This document shows positions 38,462 through 49,300 of a stretch of DNA of 64,000 bases, piece by piece. Numbering within the stretch: position 1 is the stretch's first letter; every line of letters starts with the position of its first letter. The stretch is from Reticulitermes lucifugus (lineage: Eukaryota; Arthropoda; Insecta; Blattodea; Rhinotermitidae). The position numbers were made by a program, and so were the translations under genes. Below the pieces are notes generated by a model. That model was not told the DNA's origin, did not search any database, and worked only from the letters and a program-made list of their open reading frames with translations. Location of the stretch: assembly GCA_026260175.1 (NCBI GenBank), contig JAKCWW010001660.1, positions 1,726 to 65,725 on the forward strand. Reading direction: 5' to 3'.

Positions 38462-39025
38462 AAATTACATCTATATAAGACATCAATACGCTCAGCAATG
38501 ACCTATGCGGCACCAGTCTGGTGCTCTGTCAGTCAATCGACGTATCAGTACCTGCAAGTTATCCAAAATAAATGTTTGAGAGTAATTACTCAATCACCTA
38601 GATGCACCCCGATCGCCCACCTTCCTTATGTAACGGGCATTGACTATCTTCAGCCGTTTATCCTATCCTTAGCTAATCGATTTTACTCAAACTGCCCTAA
38701 GCATTATAACCCTCTCATTCGTTCCATTGGCAACTACACCCTACAGGACTTACTCAAGCTGTACAAAAAATATAAACATAAAAGGCCAAAACACATACTC
38801 CTCTAAATAGAGCAGTATGTCTGGTAATGTTTTTTTCGGTTACTCTGCTTTTTCACTACAATTACAATTATATGTGCCTATTACATGACGGTCAGGACCA
38901 TGCCCTGTTTCAGTTGTTCCTGGATGTTGGTTAAAGGTACAACGATTCAATAATGATGTATATCTCCAATGCTGTACTTGCTGTTGTAGTTAATAAAGTT
39001 TTATTATTATTATTATTATTATTAT
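38462..39025 (+). mobile_element. 5'-truncated Jockey-type LINE (RT C-terminus plus 3' UTR)
   Basis: An uninterrupted frame runs from 38462 to the stop at 38804-38806. It carries Jockey-clade ORF2 C-terminal landmarks: L-Y-K-T-x-I-R-x-x-M-T-Y-A-A-P-V-W, then L-Q-V-I-Q-N-K-C-L-R-x-I-T, L-A-N-R-F-Y-x-N-C-P, N-P-L-I-R-x-I-G-N-Y and a final Y-K-K-Y-K-H-K-R-P-K-H. The stop is followed by a 200-bp 3' UTR and a TTA-trinucleotide tail at 39000-39025. The copy begins abruptly inside the RT C-terminal region, the normal outcome of incomplete target-primed reverse transcription. The open frame suggests a fairly recent insertion, but with no endonuclease or RT core it cannot move itself. Confidence 0.8.
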
Positions 39026-41644
39026 GTATAAAGATACAGACACCTCACAAAACGCATATAAGGGCATTGCAGAGACTAGAACCACTGAAGCTGTAACGAG
39101 TCAACAACAGTTTGCCTAAGCCTCTGACGGCTTAATGTTGCTGAGTAAACCATTCTCCACCCGAAACATGCTGACATGAAATCAAAAACAAACCGTGAAA
39201 TTCGTTGTGATCTCATATAACAATCTTCATGCCTGCTGAGACATGGCAGTGTAATATGGCTTGTCGTCGTTAAAATATTAGTATCAGCTAGATCATAAAG
39301 CTCCTAGAAACCAAACGCCGCCTGTGAAACTGAACTCATGTGCCAAATTTGTACTCCGTGTTTGAGATAGGAATCGACGGCCGCACGTTAATAGCAGTGT
39401 TTAACACGCATGGTTGCCTTCGTAATTAAAGTTCCCAGGTGCAGCGCGACATATAAAAATGACGGTCGGTAACGACATGCAACTGCAGTTAACACCCAAG
39501 CAGCTGAAAATTCTTCAATTATTGTTTCTTATATACTGAAATTATTGTTCAAAATATTGAGACATCCATAGAACTCGCGCAGTACCAAGTGCATCTCAAA
39601 TTTTATTACAAATTTATAAACAAAGACGTCTGACCCACATATGTTATTTCACCTGTTCTCAGGCATGTGAGTGTTTATCGCTAAAAACTTACATTTATAA
39701 ACCCCCGGGAAATGTCACTATAGTACAGTATCTTATCCCTTCGAGGTAATTTAATTTAGAAGTCTTTGGAAAACTGAAACCTGGGACACTAAGGAAGATC
39801 TGTCATTATGACATAATGGTGGCCTGTGGAAGTTATGTTGTGAAGGTGGGAGGTGGATGAAATTAGCACAGGACTTTGTATAATAGCAGACTTTCATAAG
39901 TTTGTCAGTGGCCTGGAAACTTATGGTTCTGCTCTCAGGTTGATACTCAGGTACGCAAAATATTTAAATGAATTTTCATATCAATCTTACACTTATTGTG
40001 AAACACGTTATACGTTATACCTAGTAGACAAGTATCATCGTATAAATGTGTATCCACTTTAATTCACTTTAACGTCTCTTTAATCCTAGTACGTAAAATT
40101 GTTGATGGGAGGTGTCTCATAACGAAATTATTACTTGAGAGGAAAAATCAGGAATAAAAGCGGAGGGGTGCCAAAATACAGACGCGGTTATGCTGCTAGA
40201 CATGTGGTAAAGAATTCTGCATAAGAGCAATTTGTAATCTTATCAATAGAGTTTGTACATAAATACATAAATAAATTTGTTGAACATTACAAATATGATG
40301 ACTGCGAGATTGTTTAAAATTCTACGATGAAAACTTTATTTCCTACACATCTATTCCAATAGAGATTTTATTTAAACCTGGAAGGGTATGTCAATAATTA
40401 TTAATCTGTAAGTTAGACAAATTCCCAAGTAACTATAATGTAAGCAGTAGGCTAGCAGACTAAGCAGTTTGTGCTTTACATTCTCTTACTTTAAGTAATA
40501 AGTGTACCAGCATTCTCGTTGCTATGGAACGTTGTTTCACCGAAGCAATTCATCGCATTACTCTACAGTTGACAGGGCAAACTAATTGTGGTCAACTATG
40601 CAATCTGGCGTTCCTGAGTTCTATCACATTGTATTCTATTTAGTTGAATTCACTTTGTATAACTCTGTGAATTCCAGGAAAAAGCATGAGGGTATCTGTA
40701 CTTTGACTGCAGAGCACGGTCGCTGCTTCTGTACCGTACTTTACTCTGCAGGTATCAAGTTCTCTCGTTTATTAACCCAACTACAGCAAGATCCATAGTC
40801 CCTGATGCATTAAAGTATATTTTATATGGACTTTATATTTCATAAAACAAAACCCAATCAAAAACCGCATGAATGATGTGATTATGAAATAAACATGTAC
40901 TAAATCTGCTCCTATCTTTATTATGAAGTTTTGAAAGGATGCTGACCATTTAACAGGTATAAGTATAACTAGCAGCAGCTTTAAATTTTTTAAGCTTCAT
41001 TCTATTCCTCGAGACTCACGTAAGACAAATTCGATGACTTTAGTATTAAGTGTTACCCATACTTAAAATGAAATTTTTAGCGGCATACAGAGAGAATAAC
41101 ATTTGTGTATGTGCCAATAATATGATATGTGACTCACTGTCACTTTTTAGAAGTGGCAAAAAATAATTTGATCACAACTGCAAGAAAAGGGTCTGGATTT
41201 AAATGTGTTTTAAGAGCATTTGGAAACACTATTTGTAGTAAAGAGCCATGTTATACGATAGCACATTAGCTGCTGTTCCTCTTCCCGGACAGCTGAAATG
41301 TAACGCATAAGACGTTTTGTACAGCTTGTCTGTTTTACTGACCACTGCCATGGGCTCATATTTTTTGCCTCTCCGTCTGCCATAGAGAAACATAAAGACT
41401 ACTTTTTAAAAACTATAATTCTCCTGCGGTTTGCAAGGATGTGAATGTCCGTCTGCCGCTCTACAGGATGAACATTTGAGGACATTTGAGAAAATGGTGC
41501 TGAGGACAGTATTTGTAACTGCGTTTAAGTAATAGGAAAAATTAAGTAACAAGCTATGTAACTGACTCCATGGAGCAGAGTGTTTCTTGAGAACATAGTC
41601 AAGATATTCCCCGTATTTTGTGATACCCGAAAGTTTAATTTCCT
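39026..41644. other. No gene seen
   Basis: AT-rich with short ORFs (39853-40062, 40586-40798) lacking recognisable domains. A TATAAAA lies at 39454 without other promoter support. Confidence 0.45.
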
Positions 41645-42010
41645 GCCCGTACGATTCCGAGACTTCTGCCTATTCTGAAGCACATGGATTCAGTCCACGT
41701 CCTACCATCCCATTTGTTTAAAATCCATTTTTATATTATCCTCCCATTTGCGCCTACTTCTTCCAAGTCGTCTCTTGCCTTCAGATCTCGCAACCAAACC
41801 CCCCTGCATTTATATTCTCCTCCATGCGTGTAACATGCCTGCCCAGATTATCCTGTTTGATTTAAACACCCAGATAGTATTTGGAGAGGGGTACCTGTCA
41901 CAAGCTCCTCATTTTCTCCAGACTCCCCTTCCTTCCTCCATCTTAGGTGCAAGTGTCTTCTCCAGCACACTATTCTCGAAAACCATCAGCCTCTATTCTT
42001 CCTACGATAT
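41645..42010 (-). pseudogene. LINE ORF2 C-terminal relic
   Basis: On the minus strand the translation shows, with frameshifts, V-F-E-N near 41980, W-A-G-M near 41845 and V-A-R-S-E-G-K-R-R-L-G-R-S-R-R-K-W-E-D near 41790-41740, followed by N-I-K-M-D-F-K-Q-M-G. These are standard landmarks of the C-terminal tail after the RT in an insect LINE family also seen at 10255 and 42475. The 208-codon plus-strand ORF at 41748-42374 is a shadow of this relic and its flank. Confidence 0.65.
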
Positions 42011-42474
42011 GAGACACCAAGTTTTACACCCACGTAAAACCACGTGTATAACCATACTTCGGCATGTTCTGTGTGTTCATATAGCAGGCGGGAAGACAAA
42101 AGATTCTGAATCTAACTCTACTAAGCGTTCCCCAAATACACTTTTCTGTTACTTTTATCTTGCATGCAGTCTTGATTTTATAGCTATGTTCGCAAATACC
42201 TGTACTTCGTCCAATTTTTATTTTGATTTTGTGACACATTTTTTTAAGAGACACGAATATGCGCAGTATGTATTTTTCTCAGCATTTACGTCTCGGACAA
42301 CCATCTTCCTAGCTAATAATAAAGATTCTATAATTTTTATAGTGCTTATATTTTCGTCCCAAATTTTAATATGATCAACATGTTATGAAGTAAGAGAATG
42401 CTAGCCAAAACTGCATAATGAGAAGTTTCATAATTCTTAATCCCCGTCAAATATTGTTATGATGGCTGAATCAA

Positions 42475-42790
42475 GAAAGACGAGAGGGGGCCGTGCGTGT
42501 GGCCCATATAGGGGAGAAGAAAAATGCATGCAAGGTATTGGTAGAAAAATCTCAAGGAACGAAATTTCTTTGAAGGTATAGTAGTAAATGGAAAGCTAAT
42601 GTTGAAATGGATCTTAAAGAAATAGACGAGGAGAGAGTAAACTGGGTTTATGTAATTCAGAGCTTGGTTTTTATGAATACCGTAATCAAGTTTCAGGGTA
42701 TATAAAATGAGGGGAAATTTTCTATCGCAGGAACTAGGCATAAAATATTAGCGTCTCGAGGAGGACTCTGAGCCATGGAGTTAGTTATGC
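42475..42790 (+). pseudogene. LINE ORF2 C-terminal and 3' tail relic
   Basis: Plus-strand translation near 42500-42680 reads G-E-K-K-N-A-C-K-V-L-V-E-K, a decayed R-P-R-R-R-W region, then A-N-V-E-M-D-L-K-E-I and M-N-T-V-I-K-F-Q-G. The nucleotide tail contains GAGGAGGACTCTGAGCCATG, the 3' motif of the same family at 20330-20365. There are several stops. It lies about 460 bp from, and in opposite orientation to, the copy at 41645-42010. Both cover the same C-terminal region, so they are separate insertions rather than one inverted element. Confidence 0.65.
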
Positions 42791-43077
42791 TATGACCATT
42801 CTGGCAGACAAAGTATTACCTGATGATCGTGTATGAAAATATTTCATTTCGCCATACTTTTTTGCTAATCTTCTTAAAACATATTTCGAACCTGTGTCCC
42901 CCTGTCCACCGGAAGGTGAGTTCTGGCTACTGCGCTTCAGGGATCAGAGTTATATTAGTAAGAGACCAAAGATACAACGAAAATTAATAGGTATAAATGA
43001 AAATAATGTAGGTCCTTTCATGACAATTCCATCCAATGTGACCCGGAAATCCCTTTTTCCAAGTTACTCATCACAGT
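42791..43077. other. No gene seen
   Basis: Short AT-rich spacer between a LINE relic and a SINE relic. The start of the ORF at 42894-43268 lies here and the rest of it lies within the SINE, so I do not call it a gene. Confidence 0.5.
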
Positions 43078-43262
43078 TTGTAGAAACATTGTTGGACTCC
43101 CGGGACGTGCGTTCGACCCTTCGCGAACTTCTCTACGTACATAGGACAATATATGCAGTGAGCACGCATGAATGCCTTCATGCACAACATACAGTAGGAT
43201 TCAAACCCATCATACGAAATTTGAGCGATAAAAACGGTACATGCACGGCCACTGTGAATGGC
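43078..43262 (-). repeat. Diverged SINE-B copy
   Basis: On the minus strand the head carries a B box GGGTTTGAATCC at about 43198-43209. The body end matches SINE-B in order: ACGTAGAGAAGTTCGCGAAG (counterpart of the GACGAGCTGATCACTCGT block), then GGGAGTCCAACAATGT. A small internal palindrome (GCATGAATGCCTTCATGC) is unique to this copy. Confidence 0.5.
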
Positions 43263-43343
43263 AAATAGTTCAAGTAAATTCAGTTAAACTGTTTTTTTAT
43301 TGTTTTTGCTCAACATTCTACTAGACAATTACAAAATTAACAC

Positions 43344-43375
<32 letters not shown>

Positions 43376-44194
43376 CCAAAACTATTAAGGATTTTGGACG
43401 TCTGTTGAACGCCAGTTATCACACGTTATACAATACCTGGCCTTTGGTCTCACGTCAATTACACAGTGCGTAGTTTTGTCCTTTGTTAACAGTTGGTTAT
43501 GTAACAGTTTCTTAAGCAGTAGCCTTTCGTTTTCTGTTTGTGGTTTTCTGTATGCGGAAGTCATTACTGGTTTCTAGGGCCTTTTCCTCTATAGCCCATC
43601 GAAGTGTAAAAACCAGTTCTTTATTTTACAGCATTTTGATAGACCCAAATTTAATCTTAGTGCATTCGAAAAATTTGTGCTCAGTATCATTATTCTTGCT
43701 CACGAATTTAATTTCAGAAACAGCGATTCTGAATTCGCTTGTATGCTCCACACTTTGTTCTTTGGTCGTGTAATTTATACGACTGTTCATATTTCATATT
43801 TTTGAAAGGAAGCTATCATTTTAATACGCCAGTGGGTATTACTTTTTATTTGCATAATTTTACCATAAGTTGGTCTTCTCCTCTTCACTACGTTTTTTTA
43901 TTCGTTTGAATTCTCCATTCCGTACTTCCAGTATTAACTTCTTTAGGCTCTAATTCAGCAAATATGCACTAGGCCTCTCTTCTCAATAGATTAGGTTTAT
44001 TGTAATTATTATTATTAATGTGTCCGCAATTGAATTCCATTATTATTACTGCTACTACGATTAGGAACAACAACTGAGTCTAATCAAAAGACATTTAATA
44101 ACTTTCGTAAGAAGGGGAAAACGCAAAAAAAAAATTGAAGTACTTTTTCATTTCATATTTCATGCAGAATGAACGGCTATCAAACGCAGGTCCA
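43263..44194. other. No gene seen; (AAT)n at 43344-43374
   Basis: An uninterrupted AAT trinucleotide run lies at 43344-43374. The ORF at 43540-43773 is unrecognisable. The rest is AT-rich. Confidence 0.5.
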
Positions 44195-44470
44195 CACAGC
44201 ATGAGATTGTCACGTGACCAACTGCGAGCCAGGGCAAATGTACAGCGTATTCTCCGCGCGCCCAGCAAAACTGTTAAAACTAAAACAATATGAAAAGAGT
44301 GAACAAAAGTAGCAGTCCGACATTAAATAGCATGAACGTGATGGCATAGCACTGTGTTACAGTAGACCGCGTGGAATTATTTGGGCCGTGCAATCGCCAT
44401 GGAGACGGCTGCGAGTGACGTCACGCTGTTGCTAATTGCGTTCCGGTCTGCTCTGGAAATGCCACAGTTT
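44195..44470. promoter_or_regulatory. Candidate host promoter/enhancer patch
   Basis: This patch has more G+C and CpG than its flanks. It holds three palindromic sites that match well-known animal transcription-factor motifs: an extended E-box GTCACGTGAC (44209-44218), an RFX X-box-like ATCGCCATGGAGAC (44393-44406) and a full CRE TGACGTCA (44416-44423). No core promoter or downstream exon can be proved. A 60-codon ORF starts at 44436 but ends without a domain. The motifs are seen directly; the regulatory role is inference. Confidence 0.3.
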
Positions 44471-44748
44471 GTCTAAACGTAAAATTAAACAAAAACATCG
44501 AACTTCTCTCACTCAGCATTCTCTCACACCACCCAAGCTGCCTTCTTTCCCTGTCCAACTCGGACAGAAATTTAGAGTGTGTGAGTGCAGCATAAAAATT
44601 ACAGATGTATCTGAATAGCTGTTTGTCTACAAATAAATTAATTTAGAAAAAGGGCAACCTTTTTTTCCTATTTTAAATCTGTAGACTATACGAAAACAAC
44701 AACTCTCAACCTCACATTCTTACATGACATCGCAAAACTGTTAATATT

Positions 44749-45032
44749 TTTTTTATTGAAGGGCCCCGTAGCAGATGCTACGGACGCACCGCAGCCTTGA
44801 AGGCTTATTGTGCAACCCTATGAGGAAGATGATGAGGTATATTCTACTTTTCCATTTTTTAATGGAGCACCGGTGGAATGAAATTGACGGGGAGAAACCA
44901 AAGTACTCGGAGAAAAACCTGTCCCAGTGCCACTTTGTCCACCACAAATCCCACATGGACCGACCCGGGATCGAACCCGGGCCTCCGCGGTGAGAGGCCG
45001 GCGACTAACCGCCTCAAACATGGCACGGCCCA
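44749..45032 (-). repeat. SINE-A copy, full length
   Basis: Full-length on the minus strand: a tRNA-like head (45032-44960) with an intact B box GGTTCGATCCCGGG. The A box is changed by a CTCA to TTGA-type substitution (TGTTTGAGGCGG). The body has CCACCGGTGCTCC and a 3' block GCGGTGCGTCCGTAGCATCT, ending in CTTCAAT plus an A run (T run on the plus strand at 44749-44756). ORFs on both strands over this interval are repeat translations. Confidence 0.85.
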
Positions 45033-46265
45033 AACCTTAACATCACCATGAATAATTTATTCCGTTTTATCGGATACTAGCACACATTTCGGAAACATTC
45101 TTTGTGACGTCAATGTAACATGAAGCCTATTCACACAAGACCAAGACATGGGCTACATTTGAAGTGCATATTGTAAATGCATGACAACAGGCATGCTTAA
45201 TGCCTGATATTATTAGCTATCCAACAGGTAGAGTGATTTCTTGGTTTTAGGTAACGCGCGGTTCGTGAGGTGTACATATAACCCGAACATTGGACATTAT
45301 TTTGATTTACTTTAATTAATTCAACACTTCGAAAAATAGTTCTCCAAGGTCAACATAAAATTATTCTTCCCTCTATAACTAGTTCTCCCATACGTTCTTT
45401 TGGATTTTGAGGACGGTGCAAGTATAAATGTTTAAGAGCAGAATACTGAATATATGCAAAGGGGAAGAAAGTTAATATGCGATTTAAATCGCAGTCTTGA
45501 AGCACCAAATCCAACTGCCAACATGAATCTAAAAATTTTATTCTCGCACAGTATCTAGAAAAAATTATTTTACTTGAATCTCAACAAACCAATAAAGCAA
45601 TTCAACAGAAATGAAAACACTTCATCACATTAGTCTGCCCATATGATACAGTCGAGGTTTCAAATCCCCATAAAAACATGAAAGAATGCTTGTTGTTTTA
45701 AGGTAGTCTTACGATGCATTAACTATATAATGGATTCATGCCATGTCACTGTGCAGCTGTGCAGCTCGTTGGAAATCTGTCAGTATTAATTCCAAAGCGG
45801 AAAGGCCAACATTCCTAATCCCTGCAGGAATGAGAACAAGACTAAACACAAATCGGTTTTTTGTTTACTGACTGTGGCTATTACAGCTACAATGGAAGCA
45901 CAGTTTCGAATAGCACTGAAAGGATGTCACAAATTAATACGTACAGTGGTTCAGAATAAGTGTGTTACGGTAGGTTCTATCGAAATTCTGCCCCTAGTGG
46001 CAAAAGATATTTGTTAAATTCTGTGTTCATTATACAGACCTTCAGGCAGGCGGGTTACAAGCTTATGACCTAATAATTAATCTGCCTGCTCGGAAAAAAA
46101 TAAAAATAATATTATCTTTGTGAATTCCTTGTGAAATAGATCACACTACAAAATGAATTCGCCAATTGTAAATATTAGGGATAAAATGGGGTTTTAAGTA
46201 TTCAATAAAAAAGAAGTATTAATAAGTCTCAAAGCGGATAACACTTACAGAATATCTCTGTCTTT
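45033..46265. other. No gene seen
   Basis: AT-rich. At 45990-46003 TGCCCCTAGTGGCA resembles an animal CTCF core, with no supporting context. No coding sequence. Confidence 0.45.
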
Positions 46266-46306
46266 CACACATACACACACACATACACACAGATACGCAC
46301 ATATAT

Positions 46307-46345
<39 letters not shown>

Positions 46346-46366
46346 CACACAAGCGCGCTCGCGCGA
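46266..46366. repeat. (CA)n-(TA)n-CG alternating tract
   Basis: CA dinucleotides with interruptions pass into a pure TA run (46323-46344), more CA, and then GCGCGCTCGCGCG. The whole stretch alternates purine and pyrimidine almost continuously. The overlapping ORFs at 46219-46433 are low-complexity artefacts. Confidence 0.85.
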
Positions 46367-46773
46367 GTATGTGTATAAACAGATGGCTTAATGGTGTTAA
46401 GTAATAAGTTACAAGACAACTTGGAATCGTCATTTAATAAGCTGATAATTTACAATTCAGCAAAACTTTAGAATGAAATAATTCATTCTGAGGCAGTATT
46501 GTGAACCGGCATGACAGTGTGTAGTGACGGTCCGCTAGGAATTCTAACACATAGGCAGTAAATCTGTCGAGCCAGGCATTCTGACGTGCGGTGACAGCAG
46601 CGGTACTGTGAAATCATGTTTGTTCTAGGGGACATTATTGATGCTTGGTGCTTAATAATTTTGTTATATTTTCCTATGTCTGCCGGGTTGATTATAAACC
46701 ACCTAAACTTGGAACTCCCATAGGCTCACTTATATGACAACGTATTGGCAGAACAAATTATACCAGAAGAAAT
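46367..46773. other. No gene seen
   Basis: AT-rich flank of the mariner element, with nothing recognisable. Confidence 0.5.
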
Positions 46774-47702
46774 TACGAGGTACTTTCAAAATTGGCCACG
46801 TGTTCCATTTTGCACAAACATGCTAAAGTCGGCACGAAAGTAATGCCATCAATTTTTTTTAAATGTGGCGCCGGGTAGAGTTTCTTGCCACACCCACTGG
46901 ATAGCGACACTGCGAAGCTCCACCAGGTCATCTGTGCTCCAGTCTGTCACGTGCGTGCAACACAGTAGCAGTGCAAAATGGCGGATATTGTGGACGTACG
47001 TACTAGACAGAGAGTGGTGATTGAATTTCTTAATGTGGAAGGCTCCATTCCGATAGAGACTCATAGACATCTGACAAGCGTATATGGTGAGGATGCCGTA
47101 GATGTTAGCTCAGTTAGACGCTGGAACCGATGATTTAAGGGCGGTGAAAGGGACATTGGTGACAGGCCCCGCAGCAGCCGACCAGCGTCGGCAGGGACGA
47201 CGAAGACCAAAGACAAGTTTGATGGGCTGATTCGGGATAACCACCGCATCATGACAACAAATTCAAAGCGATCGGCCAAACAGAAAGATGCGTTAAGTCA
47301 GACAGACCACACACCACTCTACGCACAAGGGAGGCAATTACAAAAATGGGGTGGACTGTCCTCCCTCATTCTCCTTACAGTCTCCATTTATCACCCTCCG
47401 ACTTCCGTTTTTTTTGCCCTGTGAAGGATGCACTCCAAGGATGCCGTTTTGCGGACGAAGACGACGACGAGCTGAAACACTACTTGCGCGAAGAGCTACG
47501 GCGCGTCAGCAAAGAGTTTTACGCGACCGGCATAGACCGTCTCATGCCACGGTGGCAAAGTGTGTTGATAATGGACACTCTGTGGAAAAATCATCTCACT
47601 TTGTGAAAAGTATACCCATGATATATTGAAATTGAATTATTATTTTAAATATAGCTCCTCAGAAAAAAGTTAGAGGGCATTACTTTCTTACCGTCCCTCG
47701 TA
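46774..47702 (+). mobile_element. Mariner element, internally deleted, with TA on both sides
   Basis: The element starts TA-CGAGG at 46774 and ends CCTCG-TA at 47702, giving the TA duplication expected for Tc1/mariner insertion. The right terminal repeat (reverse complement CGAGGGACGGTAAGAAAGTA, then ATGCC) matches the left end in two pieces. CGAGG lies at 46776-46780, but CGAAAGTAATGCC occurs only at 46836-46848, so about 55 bp separates the outer and inner parts on the left. The transposase remnant is described separately. Confidence 0.75.
46978..47606 (+). pseudogene. Mariner transposase, inactive and missing its catalytic core
   Basis: Transposase for cut-and-paste movement of the enclosing element. 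The ATG at 46978 fits the mariner start. Residues 1 to about 90 form the N-terminal DNA-binding region with a first helix-turn-helix (R-Q-R-V-V-I-E-F-L and V-S-S-V-R-R-W) and the basic R-P-R-S-S-R-P linker. Codon 52 is TGA at 47131-47133, where tryptophan is usual. Around 47260-47320 the frame breaks and the central domain is missing, including the first and second catalytic aspartates. The C-terminal part (47325-47606) resumes with T-R-E-A-I-T-K-M-G-W and then P-H-S-P-Y-S-L-H-L-S-P-S-D. The third catalytic aspartate position, normally in a Y-S-P-D-L motif, is histidine. A normal stop follows at 47604. It is inactive by at least three independent lesions. Confidence 0.8.
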
Positions 47703-48809
47703 ATTCCGCTTATCGGACAATTGAATAATTTTTGTACGGAAAATAGGACACGTGTAAAGGCATATTAAATATACTAGTAATTTCGAAAATTTTGAACCAA
47801 AATAATATCAGAAAACGTTTCCAAGAATCTCCTGACGGATTTGAAGCCTAAACGGAGTCAACTAAATGTAATACTTTAGTAAATGTCAGGTAATTAACAA
47901 AATATTTTACACAGAAAGTATCAAAGACCCTTTTATAAACAAATTCTTCTAATCCCAGTTTTAAAATTGTCATACATCCTCCGTCTATTCACAACAGAGT
48001 TTCCCTCAGCAAGAAACATGTTCAAATCGTTCATATTACAAAGATTAACAAATACGGCAATACCATGGATACAAATTGGTATACGGTAAACGCTTGTCTG
48101 TGGTAACCATTGGTGTACTCATATATTTACAACAATTGTACGCCTAAAAAGATATTGCAAATATATATAATTAATAAATTAATTCAATTAACTGCAAAGT
48201 CAAACCCGTTAAGTCACCGTCATCTCAGTACACTGTCGTCTGACTGACTACACCAATAAAATTCGTTATCTTCATCAGCAACAGCAAATGGTATAAGCCA
48301 TTCCAGGTTTGTTTATGGCTGTTGATCTGTCCATCTCTTTCTTGGCCGACTAATGTTTTACTAAAATTATATAAGCATTTTGTGCAGTATACTGTGTTCT
48401 TTAACGTAAAACTGCTTGGCCTGGACCACCCCCTCCGATAACAAAGTACTAAAATGTCACTACTGTCCCATTCTCACAACTATAAACTGAAACTAATGTT
48501 CTCTTGAAATCTAAAAGTAAATAACGTTCTATCAAACGTACGAATTCCACGATAACAATCCGGTCCCTTATACGTCCCCACTGGCAGCAGGCATTGCTCA
48601 TATTGTTGCTCTCGTTAACATGCTTGAATCAAAATCAGCAGCTGCCCACACGTAATACGTGAGTAAAATATTTTCATATTAGGGTCATTATTAATGCTTG
48701 GAAGAAAGTTACGGAACATAATTAACCTCTTGAAGCGTGGTTCTTACTGAGGAGCTTATGATCGTTCAGCTTGTCAAGAACCTCCATTCCTTTTACGGTA
48801 ATCAGTGTA
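47703..48809. other. No gene seen
   Basis: AT-rich DNA with no ORF of note and no recognisable repeat. Confidence 0.5.
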
Positions 48810-49300
48810 CATGAGAGACAACAACACCGGCAATATACCTATAATTCTAACAATGACGAGCGTTCGCGTAACCATTGTTGCCGTGTAAAAGGAATAAGTA
48901 TTATATGTTCTAAATGTGTGTAACCTTAGTTATCCAGCTTTAAAAGCGCATGCGCCTTATTTTATTTTCATCTCTGGCCTGTCGGGTTCTAACATATTTT
49001 TCACATTATCTCATAAAAGGTAACATTTTCGAAAAAAAAATTTATTGAATTTGATTTTCTCTACAACTTTGTCTGAAACATTCCTCATTCTTAGAAGAAT
49101 TGAGCGAGATATTATCATAAATGTACACAGGTCTTCATGTAAAGTACCCGTTATTCTTACTCAAGTATTAAATTTCATGAAAATCCGTCCAGTGGGAGCC
49201 TATTTCTTCTACGCTGACGGAAAGACAGACATGACGAACCTAATAGTTGCTTTTCCCAATTTTTCAAACGTGCCTAAAAATGAGCACGTGCTATATAAAC
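48810..49300 (-). repeat. R1 dispersed repeat, copy 3 (opposite orientation)
   Basis: The reverse complement carries the R1 landmarks in order: AGGCACGT, GTCATGTCTGTCTTTCCGTC, CTCCCACTGGACGGATTTTC, GGGTACTTTACATGAAGACC, TTCTTCTAAGAATGAGGAAT, GGCCAGAGATG, AGCTGGATAACTAAGG and a GGTATATTGCC end. The ORF at 49045-49326 (plus) is its antisense translation. Confidence 0.75.

Noticed and set aside
39440-39500. TATA box at 39454
   Set aside because: A TATAAAA in AT-rich DNA without an initiator, downstream exon or other sites is not evidence of a promoter.
41748-42374. 208-codon plus-strand ORF
   Set aside because: The opposite strand over 41645-42010 carries ordered LINE C-terminal motifs, so this ORF is an antisense shadow that runs on into AT-rich flank.
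46219-46433. Low-complexity minus-strand ORFs
   Set aside because: They are produced by the CA/TA dinucleotide tract.
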